The notes beneath the pieces were generated by a model that saw only the letters and a program-made list of their open reading frames with translations, was not told the DNA's origin and did not search any database. A stretch of DNA of 64,000 bases from Lithodes maja (taxonomy: Eukaryota; Arthropoda; Malacostraca; Decapoda; Lithodidae): assembly GCA_037953745.1 (NCBI GenBank), contig JBAKBP010000691.1, positions 124,001-188,000 on the forward strand. Direction: 5' to 3'. Of this stretch, positions 44,901 to 56,900 are shown in pieces (the first letter of the stretch is position 1; each line of letters starts with the position of its first letter). The translations under genes were made by a program, and so were the position numbers.

Positions 44901-47900
44901 TTAATGGTACAATGAATATTTTAGTGACGGAAACACCTCAAATACGTCAGCACAGGGGGACGTTTTCAATTACCCCCATGCGCACTTGTTAGGTTAAAAT
45001 GCCTCCAAAAGTGTTGAAACGTAAGCGTGTGAACTTAAGTGTAACTCAGAAACTAGAGTTGCTGAGAAAGTTGGATAGTGGCAAGTCAGTGGCTTATATA
45101 TGCGAAGAATATGGAATCAAGAAACAGACAGTGTCCGATATCAAGAAAAAAAAGGCAGAACTAAAATCTTATGCCTCCACGTATTGTGTCGACGCCTCGG
45201 CCAGTTCTAGTGGCAAGGGCGTCCCCAGAAAGCATATGAAACTGGGCAAAGACCATCGACTCGATGCAGCAGTGATGAAGTGGTATGTCCAACAGAAGTC
45301 GAGTGGGAATCTTGTCCGGGGTGTTGAAATTTTAATGGCCGCAACAAAGTTGGCCGAACATTTGGGCATTGTTGACTTTAAGGGCAGTGATGGGTGGTTG
45401 TGGCGCTTCCGCAATCGTCATGGGCTTTTCAATGTGAAAGCACACGGTGAGGCTGGGAGTGCTGATAATACTAGTGTCGAGCCCTTCCGTCTTAAGCTGA
45501 ACAAACTAATAGAAGACGAAGGGCTAGCCCTGTCACAGGTGTACAATGCTGATGAGACGGGATTTTATTGGCGTTCCTTGCCTAAAAATACACAGGCAAG
45601 GAAATCTGAGGAGACATCTAAGGGCAAGAAATTGGCTAAAGAACGCCTTTCAGCATTGTGCGGTGCCAATGCCACTGGAACCCACAGGCTTAAGTTGGCC
45701 ATTGTTGACAAAGCAAAGAAACCTCGGGCCCTCAAGGACCTGGACATGGAGCGAGACTTGCCAGTGCATTATTATAATTCCAAGAATGCCTGGTTCACAG
45801 GAGCCATATTTTTGCACTGGTTCCACCATAGTTTTATTCCGGCAGTGAGAAAGTTCCAGAGGGAGGTCCTGAAGATTCCTGCTCGTGAAATTAAGGCGGT
45901 ACTACTTCTCGACAACGCACCAGCCCACCCTAGTGAGGACCAGTTGATCAGCGATGATGGCCGTATACGAGTCATGTATTTGCCACCAAACACCACTTCA
46001 CTAGTCCAGCCTATGGACCAAGGCATCATTGCCGCTGTGAAAAGGCGCTATACAAGGCGCTACCTGGATGAGGTGCTGGTTGTGCTCGAGGATGAGACCG
46101 ACATCATCGAAGACACCCGTGGAGCTCGCACCATAGCCAACGTAAAGAATTATCACATCAAATCAGCGCTGTTCAACCTGGCAGATTCTTGGAGTGACAT
46201 GAAGATTTCCACCCTAAGTAACTGCTGGAAGAAACTCCTCATGGACGAAGATAACCAGGAGTTTACTGGGTTCGACGGGTTCGAGGCCAGGGACTTCCAC
46301 AGGTTACTACGGGATGCTGGAGAAAATGCTGTGACAGAGGATGATGTTCGAGTCTGGTTGGACGAGAGTGAAGATGATCCCGGGTATGAGGTCCTCTCTA
46401 CCGAACAAATAGCTAGCCAGGTAACTGTGGGGGAGACAGTGGACTCTAGCGATGAAGAGGATGAGATACCGAGGCGCAAAACCAAGCTCTCCACCCTACG
46501 CACGTACATTGATTCTCTGATTGACTACAGTGAATACAGCGACCAACCGGAGGCCCGTGGATACTATGGGACCCTGCGCATGTTCCGAGAGTTAATCATA
46601 CGTGACCAGCATCAAGGAGGGAGGCAGGGGAAAATCAGCAGCTTCTTTGCCCCTCGACGTCCTGCACAGTCAACCCCTACTACAGAGCCCCAGCCTGGCC
46701 CTAGTGGTCACGCAGAGCCCCAGCCTGGCCCTAGTGGTCACTCAGAGCCCCAGCCTGGCCCTAGTGGTCACGTAGAGCCCCAGCCTGGCCCTAGTGGTCA
46801 CGCAGAGCCCCAGCCTGGCCCTAGTGGTCACTCAGAGCCCCAGCCTGGCCCTAGTGGTCACGTAGAGCCCCAGCCTGGCCCTAGTGGTCACGTAGAGCCC
46901 CAGCCTGGCCCTAGTGGTCACTCAGAGCCCCAGCCTGGCCCTAGCGGTTACAAGCCCAAGCCTGGCTCTAGAGTTGACCCGGTTGCCAGCTCGGACTCGG
47001 ACTCTGAGTAACCACTCAGAGTCTTCTGATGTACATATCCTGTAAATACATACATAATAGATTAAGGTAAGAAAAACACTTTGGTTTTGTCTTTTTGTAT
47101 GAAAGAACATTTTTATTAAAAAATAACTTTATTTGTATGTGCAATATGTAAGGAAAGACTTAAAAACACCCGGAAAGTTAAAAATCTTCATTTTCGAAGC
47201 ATATTAGGGGAAAATCGGCGATTTTCGAGAGCGATTTTCCAGCAACGGTCATTTTCCAGCAACGGTCATTTTCCAGCAACGGTCATTTTCCAGCAACGGA
47301 CTGGGTCTCCCCCCTAGTAGTCCGTTAAATCGAGCGTCGACTGTATTGTATTATCAACAAAGCAGAGTGGATGCCTATACTCAAAGTCACGGGAGAAAAG
47401 AAATTCCCGTTTGGCAACTGTCTTCCAACTTGTTCGAGTTAGTGCATTTTTGTAGTGAATAGCTAAATTATATACAACAATGTTAAAGACAACAGACTTC
47501 ATTGTAAAACAGTAAAATAAATTGTACAGTATTACCATTATTCTAAACACAAAACTAAATGTAACAAGTATTAGCAGTCAGCTGATAAAATACATGGTTA
47601 AGGCCTAGTGCACGGAACGAAACAGTGGTGGAGTAAGCGGAGGAAAGAGGAGGGTGTTCGATAATATATCATATATCTACCATATAAAGCAACGTTGTTA
47701 CGTCACATGTGTATAGGTTTACAGTAGTAGGCACATGTGAACAATGAGCACCCTGAACGTAGGTATAAAGGAACATTATTGTAGAGAATATACGAGATAT
47801 GGGTATGGAAAATGTGCAAACTAGCATGGGAGAAGGGGAGTGCACCCGATGACTGGAAGACTGGCATAATAGTCCCCCTATATAAGGGCAAAGGGGAAAG

Positions 47901-50900
47901 AGGAGTGTGTGGTAACCACCGAGGAATATGTCTTCTAAGCGTAGTAGGGAAGGTATACAGTAGGGTAGTGATTGAGAGAGTGAGAGTGAGAACGGAGAAA
48001 TGGATAGGCGACGAGCAGGGAGGCTTTAGGAAGGGAAGAGGATGTGTAGATCAGATTTTTACCCTGAATTGTGTTGTGGAGAAGTATCTGGAGAAGAAAC
48101 AAAAGGTGTATGTTGCCTTTATGGACTTGGAGAAGGCCTATGACAGAGTGGATAGAGAAGGTTTGTGGAAAGTACTTAGAATATACGGAGTAGAGGGCAA
48201 GTTGCTGAAAGCAGTGAAGAGCATGTATGAGGGTGCAAAGGCGGCAGTACGTGTGGAGAGTGAGCAGAGCGAGTTCTTTGACCTGAATGTTGGTTTGAAA
48301 CAGGGGTGTGTGATGTCCCCGTGGTTGTTTACTGTATATATGGATGGAGTTATGAAAGAAATACTATCAAGAGCAGTGGATGTTGGTGTATCGCTGAAAA
48401 GGGAGGGAATTGAGTGGAAGCTACCTATACTGCTGTTTGCGGATGATACAGTTCTGATGAGTGATAATGAATGGGAGTTGCAGGGTCTGGTAAATGAGTT
48501 TGGAACAGTGTGCGAAAAACGGAATTTGAAGGTAAATACGGGGAAGAGCAAGGTTATGGTCTTCGAAAGGGGTGAAGTCACAGAGTGTGAGGTGAAGCTG
48601 AACGGTCAGGCTATGGAGATCGTCAACTCTTTTAAGTACAGTATCTGGGCAGTGTGTTGAGTAAAGATGGGACTATGGATGAAGAGGTGCGGGAGAGGGT
48701 ACAACAGGGGAAGAGGGTTGTAGGAACGCTAAAAGCAGTAACAAGAAATAGGGTGGTCAGTATGGAAGTGAAGAAGTCCTTGCATGACAGTGTGGTAATC
48801 CCGACACTGACTTACGGAAGCGAAGCATGGACGTTGGTTGAGAGACTCAGACCAAGAGTGAGAGCAGTGGAAATGAATTACTTAAGGAGTGCGTGCGGAA
48901 TTACATGGAGGGATAGACAGACTAATGAGGAAGTAAGAAGGAGGTGTGGTGTGGAGGTAGATGTGCTGGAAAGTGTGAAAAGGAACAACTTGAGATGGTT
49001 CGGCCATATGGAACGTATGGAAAGCGAGAGAATGACTAAGAGGGTGTACGAGAGCGAGGTGGAGGGACAGAGGGGGAGAGGTAGACCGAATATGAGGTGG
49101 AAGGATGGAGTGAGGAACTACATGAATGAAGGCGGTGCTGGTTGGGGGGAGGGGCGTCGACTGACTGGGGACAGAGGTGCATGGGGGCGGTTCGTTCGTG
49201 GCCACCCCTTCGGGGATCACGGCGTCAGGCAATAGATAGATAGAGATATACGAGAATAATATCAAGAGAGGGAAAGGGGAGGGAGTTATCCCGCTAGGGA
49301 ACGAAACTGATGGAGGAAGGAAGAGGGTATTAGATAATATATCATATATCTCCTATATAAAGCAACATTGTTATGTCACATGCGTATAGGTATAAAGCAC
49401 TATTCACTTGTGAACAATGAGCACCTTGAATGTAGGTGTAAAGAAAATCATTATATAGAATTATACGAAACAACTGTTAAGGGAGGGAAGGGGGGAGGAT
49501 GACATCCCGGATGTGGCGCGGTTTTTAAACGTGTTTGAATTCCTTTGCCTCCCTCAACATTATTTTTGTTTATTCTTTGCAATAATCTGTTTTACACCTA
49601 CATTCAAGGTGCTCATTGTTCACAAGTGAATAGTGCTGTAAACCTGTATGCATGTGATATATCTATATTGCTCTATATAGGAGATATATGGTATATTATC
49701 TAACACCCTCCTCCAGACTTAACGCCCTCAGGTCACTTGCTCACACAAAATTTGGACACAACAAAGAAACCACCACCACAGTCTATAAACAATACATAAG
49801 ATCAGTGATGGAATACGCAAGCCCAGCCTGGGCTTCTAACCTAGCTGAAACACATCATAAGACCTTACAGACTATTCAAAACAAAGCCCTAAAGATCATT
49901 ACAGGCTGCACAGCTACTGCACCCACAGATCACCTACATCAAGAAACCAAAATCCTCAAAGTCAAAGACCATCTGGACATGAGAGGCACTCAATTCCTGG
50001 CAGCAGCCTCCACGAACCAGGACCACCTACTAAACTACATGGCAACACACCCACAGACACCAAGAAATATCAAAACAATACCCAGCACACGGTATCACAC
50101 ACAATTACTGTCCTCTCTCCCTCCCTGCCCACCCCGAACCAACTTCCAGAAGCACATCCATACTCATATCTCTCGCCGATCCATCCACTCACTCACAGAC
50201 AACACGCAGCTGTAAGCACGACCTCCCGAAATCCATCCTTCCGAATCCTCCCTTCCTCGCGAGGACAGAGTCCACCTGGCCAGGCTGAGATGCGGACACC
50301 ATCCAGCTCTCCTGAGCTATCAGAAGAGACTGGATGACTCCGTCGTCGACACCTGCCCGGGATGTAACACAGCACCCCATACCATTAAACACATCATAGA
50401 AGACTGCATTTCACACAACCACATACGCCAACAACACAATCTACACTCAATGAGAGCTCTGTGGGAAAGCCCGATCGTGGCCATGGCCTTCCTCAGGGAC
50501 TCGGGGCTGTTCGGCCAGGCAGCTTAGGGAACAACAACAACACCACCACCACCACCACCACCACCACCACCACCACCACCCTCCTCCTTCCTCCCAGTCC
50601 ACCAGTTTCGTTCCCTAGCGGGATAACTCCCTCCCCTTTCCCTCTCTTGATACTATTCTCGTATATTCTCTACAATAATGTTCCTTTATACTGTACCTAC
50701 GTTCAGGGTGCTCATTGTTCACTTGTGCCTACTACTGTAAACCTATACACAGGTGACATAACAACATTGCTTTATATGGTAGATATATGATATATTATCG
50801 AACACCCTCCTCTTTCCTCCGCCACTGTTTCGTTCCGTGCACTAGGCCTTAACCATGCATTTTATCAGCTGACTGCTAATACTTATGTTACATTTAGTTT

Positions 50901-53900
50901 TGTCCTTAGAATAATGGTAATACAATTTATTTTACTGTTTTACAATGAAGTCTGTTGTCTTTAACATTGTTGTATATAATTTACCTATTCACTACAAAAA
51001 TCCACTAACTCGAACAAGTTGGAAGACAGTTGCCAAACAGAAATTTCTTTTCTCCCGTGACTTCGAGTATAGTTGGAGTGAAAGTCACGAGAGAGCGTCA
51101 GGGAATACCTCCGTCTACTTTGCACAGACTTACACTAAAGCGGTTTTAGCGAGTCTCTCTCCATCTAATGGGTGAATGGGACTCGTTAGCCTTGGTCGGC
51201 AACCCATCTAGGGGATATAACCTTATAAAAATCCGGGTGGATGGGGCTCGTCAGCCTTGGTCGGTAACCTGTCTAGGGGAGTAAACCTTATACAAATCTG
51301 TACTGCTACCTTAGGGTGAAGCAGGTTAGTGGATGAATTAGCTGCACACCACTGTAGAAAAATAGTGCTAAAAAATACATAAAAGGCCTCAGAGTCGGAC
51401 AGACCCTAAATTGAGTGGTCAATCCTGTAAGTCCTTCAGTAAACTGGCATGGATTGCCCCTCTTACAGGGGATAGGTCCGCTTAGGGGCATTTTGTGAAT
51501 GGCCACCCCCATTAACCCACCAGACCCGGTTGGGCTCTGAGAAACCCATAACAAATGCGCCCGCGGAACCCGGTAGGGCTCTGAGGCACCGGCAGCTTGA
51601 AAGCCTGTAAGCTTGGTGTGCGAGGCGTCCGTCCGACGCATGTAAACAACAGCCGGTTGGACCGATGCCGCGCATCTCCGACCACAAGAAGGAGAGGCGT
51701 CGCTTGTTCGTGTGTGGGTGTGTGTTATTGTTAAGTAGTGAAAAGTGGCTGATATCGCCACAAAGTTCTCTCCACGGAAATCGTCATCACAACTGAACCA
51801 GTTGACTTAGAGAGCTCTACTTAACGCCATTATACAGGTACGAAACACATCTACGCTTGGGGATGCATGGAAATGCGGAAGCAGTCAAAATAACAAAGAT
51901 ACGGTAGCCTAGGCGTAGATGTTTTTCGGCCAAAACCCCCGGGTTTCGGGGAAATTATAGAATACAATAGCCGGGGCTGGAGGGTTAAAGGGGAGTAAGT
52001 CGTCTGGCAATATTTAGATAGATAGATGGTTCATGAAGTTTGCTCCCGTTTCCCGGTTAACGGCCAACTCGGCCCCCGGCTGAAGTTTGTTCCCGTTTCA
52101 CTATTTATAATTTTCTATTGTTATTATTAATTTGTATAATTGATTGTAATTGTTAAAAGAGTACTCTTTTGTTTATATCTATTGTGCCTGCTTCAAATTT
52201 TAAAATATTTATATTTATTATATTATATAATACTCATTGTCGATAGGATTAATTGCTTGCTTTTGCGATTTCCTTAGTTTATTTGTAGGGTAGTAATTGT
52301 TAGATGTGAGAGAGTGGGAGTGTGGAATGGGTGTGTGTGCTGGAGTGAGTGAAGGAACAGAGAGAGAAGGTGCATGTTTGTTTGTAAGTAGCAAATGGAA
52401 GGAATGTGTAAGAGAGTATGGGTCTGTGGGTTCAAGGATTGTGTGGGTGAGAATGAAAGTAGGAATACAAACGTGGGTGATTGTATGCGTGTATGCCCCG
52501 ACAGAGGATATACTTGAAAGAAAGAAAGAGGAGTTCTGGATGAATGTGGAGGCGTGCCTGGAGAAGTTTGACAAGAACGAAAGAATATTTCTGATTGGGG
52601 ATATGAATGGTAAGGTGGGTGATAGGAAAGTTGAGGGAGTGGTGGGAGGGTGGGGGGTACCATCAGAGGTGAATGGGAATGGTAGTGCACTTGTGGACGT
52701 ATGTGTGGGGAGGAGGCTGTGGATAGCCAACACCTTCTTCCGACACAGAATGATCCACAGGTACACGTGGAAACGGATGTTGACGATGAAGGATAAGACA
52801 GTGGTGGAACGAAAGTCATTGATTGATTATGTATGTGTGGATGAACGAATGAAGAAATCTGTGATGGATGCTAGGGTGTATAGGGGTATTGGAGGGGGTC
52901 TGTCTGATCATTATGTAGTGGTAGCTAAGGTTAGGTTACAAAAGAAGTGGGTGAGGAGAGCGGGAGGGAGGCGAGAGGAGGGTGGAATGGTGAGGAGGGT
53001 GGAGAGGTTGCAGGAGGAGGAAGTCAGGGAGGAGTACAGGAGAGCAGTGGAAAGACGACTAGGTGGGTTCGACCTGGAAGTTATGGAGGAAGTGGAGGAG
53101 ATGAGCAAGGTGTTTAAGGATGAGATCTGTGCAGCATGTGAGGAGGTGTGTGGAGTGAGGAGAAGAGGGAGGGGAGTGAAAGGTACAGCATGGTGGACAG
53201 AAGAGGTAAGAATAGCTGTGGAAGAAAAGAAGAAAGCATATAGAGAGTGGTTGGGTAGTAGAGGGAATGAAGATTCCGAGAGACAGAAACGAGCGAGGTA
53301 CGTGGAGAGTAAGAGGGTGGTGAAGAGAGTAGTGAAGGAAAGTAAGAGAAGAGTAGATGAGGAATTTGGAAGGAATCTGAGTGTAAAATGGAGGGAGAGT
53401 AAGAAACTGTTCTGGAAAGAAGTCAAGAAAGTTAGGGAAGGTAGCAAGGGAAACAGTAAGGGTGTGAAAGATAAGAATGGGAGAATGCTAGCCGAGAAGC
53501 AAGAGAGAGTCGAAAGATGGAGGGAGTACTTCAGTGAGTTGCTAAATGAAAGGAATGAAGAGCCAGCAAACATAGCTGGATATGGTATGGGAGGGAGAAG
53601 AAGAGAAGTAGTGGAGGAGGAGGTGGGGATCAGGAGGTCAGAAGTGTGGGAAGCCATGAAAAGAGTGAAGTTGGGGAAAGCACCAGGAACAGATGGAGTG
53701 TGTGGGGAAATGTTGAGGTATGGTGGTGAGATAGTGATAGAATGGGTATGGAAAATGTGCAAACTAGCATGGGAGAAGGGGAGTGCACCCGATGACTGGA
53801 AGACTGGCATAATAGTCCCCCTATATAAGGGCAAAGGGGAAAGAGGAGTGTGTGGTAACCACCGAGGAATATGTCTTCTAAGCGTAGTAGGGAAGGTATA

Positions 53901-56900
53901 CAGTAGGGTAGTGATTGAGAGAGTGAGAGTGAGAACGGAGAAATGGATAGGCGACGAGCAGGGAGGCTTTAGGAAGGGAAGAGGATGTGTAGATCAGATT
54001 TTTACCCTGAATTGTGTTGTGGAGAAGTATCTGGAGAAGAAACAAAAGGTGTATGTTGCCTTTATGGACTTGGAGAAGGCCTATGACAGAGTGGATAGAG
54101 AAGGTTTGTGGAAAGTACTTAGAATATACGGAGTAGAGGGCAAGTTGCTGAAAGCAGTGAAGAGCATGTATGAGGGTGCAAAGGCGGCAGTACGTGTGGA
54201 GAGTGAGCAGAGCGAGTTCTTTGACCTGAATGTTGGTTTGAAACAGGGGTGTGTGATGTCCCCGTGGTTGTTTACTGTATATATGGATGGAGTTATGAAA
54301 GAAATACTATCAAGAGCAGTGGATGTTGGTGTATCGCTGAAAAGGGAGGGAATTGAGTGGAAGCTACCTATACTGCTGTTTGCGGATGATACAGTTCTGA
54401 TGAGTGATAATGAATGGGAGTTGCAGGGTCTGGTAAATGAGTTTGGAACAGTTTGCGAAAAACGGAATTTGAAGGTAAATACGGGGAAGAGCAAGGTTAT
54501 GGTCTTCGAAAGGGGTGAAGTCAGGTGAAGCTGAACGGTCAGGCTATGGAGATCGTCAACTCTTTTAAGTATCTGGGCAGTGTGTTGAGTAAAGATGGGA
54601 CTATGGATGAAGAGGTGCGGGAGAGGGTACAACAGGGGAAGAGGGTTGTAGGAACGCTAAAAGCAGTAACAAGAAATAGGGTGGTCAGTATGGAAGTGAA
54701 GAAGTCCTTGCATGACAGTGTGGTAATCCCGACACTGACTTACGGAAGCGAAGCATGGACGTTGGTTGAGAGACTCAGACCAAGAGTGAGAGCAGTGGAA
54801 ATGAATTACTTAAGGAGTGCGTGCGGAATTACATGGAGGGATAGACAGACTAATGAGGAAGTAAGAAGGAGGTGTGGTGTGGAGGTAGATGTGCTGGAAA
54901 GTGTGAAAAGGAACAACTTGAGATGGTTCGGCCATATGGAACGTATGGAAAGCGAGAGAATGACTAAGAGGGTGTACGAGAGCGAGGTGGAGGGACAGAG
55001 GGGGAGAGGTAGACCGAATATGAGGTGGAAGGATGGAGTGAGGAACTACATGAATGAAGGCGGTGCTGGTTGGGGGGAGGGGCGTCGACTGACAGGGGAC
55101 AGAGGTGCATGGGGGCGGTTCGTTCGTGGCCACCCCTTCGGGGATCACGGCGTCAGGCAATAGATAGATAGATAGATAGTAATTGTTAGGGGTCACTTGA
55201 AGCATGCTATGCTTACAGGTACTGTACCTACCCAATAGCACTATCGTTAGTGAGTTATATTTGTATTTTGTACTATTTTTATTATCTTGTCAAGTTGCAA
55301 ATTTTATTTTAATATAACTTTTGACACTTAATGTAGTTTCTTTATTCATGCAGAGTTTAGTAAAATTTACCAGAACGTCCCCGACTTCCCAAATTGACTA
55401 ATTCCTTGAACGTGACTACAGTGCGTTGTTATGTGTGCGTTTAGTTTGCTTGGGAAACAGATTAACTTGCTCATGTAGTAATGTACACCCTATGTGGTGG
55501 ATTGTGTTCTTTTATTTATAAATCATCACTTTACTTAAACGTTGTTTCCACATAGCGATTTTGATTAGTTATTGTGTATTTTTACTGTGTTTGTATACGT
55601 TTTGGTTTGTTTATTTTGCAAGTTTTACATTATAATTCCTTATTCGTCGGATTTTTCCTCTTTCAGGTCGGATTTTTTTCCTCGTTTAGATCGGACACAG
55701 CCGGAGTTCGGACATCTCGGAAAATCGGACATTTCGGACTGGGTGTCCCCCCAATTAGTCCGAAATAGCGAGGGTTTACTGTACATTCAAATAGAAGTAC
55801 AGTACATTTATTATGGTTCAAGACTGTACAAGGATTCATAATTGTGAGTGAGGTTACCCTGCTTGTCTGCGTCAGTGTGCGTGCTGACGTAGGCACTGAT
55901 GGCAGGGTAGGTGATGGATGACACAGACGCCAGCAGACCAGCAGCCCACATCATCCACGTCTTTGAACCAAACCCGTACCACATCAGCTGCAGCATCTCA
56001 AACACCAAACCAACCTGAGTAATGAAATATTGAGCTCATTAGAAAATATTGCTAAATTTGTAAACAATTAATACCTTAAATTACTATATACCTCACTTGA
56101 TTTTATAGTTAACCAAGAAATTACATATGATAGGTTATACAGTAGCTGTTATACCCTACATGATCATATAACTAACCTAAACCATTCTATATTTTTAACC
56201 ATATTCTTATTCAGCTTCAGCCTCTTATTCACCATTATGACTCAAACTTTCCCTTCTTAGTTACCCTTATAACTTTTAGACCTATATCCCTTAACCCAAT
56301 CCTATATCCCTATAAGTTGAAGAGTTGATATACCTTACCGGATTATATAGCGAACCTAAAACATTCAATACCCTTACCTACACACTACAATTTAATGTGC
56401 ATTCCTTACCATTATGACATGCTTATTAGAGAGCTTCTTCATGAGGAGGCTGAGTAGAGCTGTCTGAGCCACCACTGACAGGATCCCCACCACTGCTATA
56501 AAGGTCGCCACCATCTCCGCTGAGAAACCCATCACCTGTGGACAATGATAAACAATTCATATTATTACCAACCCACCAATTAACTTACAAACAAACCTAA
56601 TTTATAAAATCAATGCAACTAATGTTACATGTACTGCAAGGATTCAAACCTAGGATACTCACACCGAAATTCCGTGCATCATATAAGTATCCATGCAAAA
56701 CATGGAACACCCTTTTAACTGGTCCTGATACCAAAATACAATAGTGATAGTGGATAAAAAAATATAAAACTTAAGTTATATTTTAAAGATAACACTGTTG
56801 TCTGTTCACAGAACAAGGATGCAAATCTTCAGGAAAGAAAATGGGGAGTGCTTTCTCACTGCTTATACTACATACATACAAGTTTAAAGACCATTTTGTC

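Larger units (their letters stand above)
44148..47343 (+). mobile_element. Tigger (pogo-group) DNA transposon, apparently complete
   Basis: TA at 44146-44147 and 47344-47345 flank terminal repeats agtcgacgctcgatgtaacg and, inverted, cagtcgacgctcgatttaac, about 24 bp long (one C lost at the left end). It is 3.2 kb with an intact 670-codon transposase. It lies in the 12-kb intron of the MFSD14-like gene, on the opposite strand. Confidence 0.92.
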
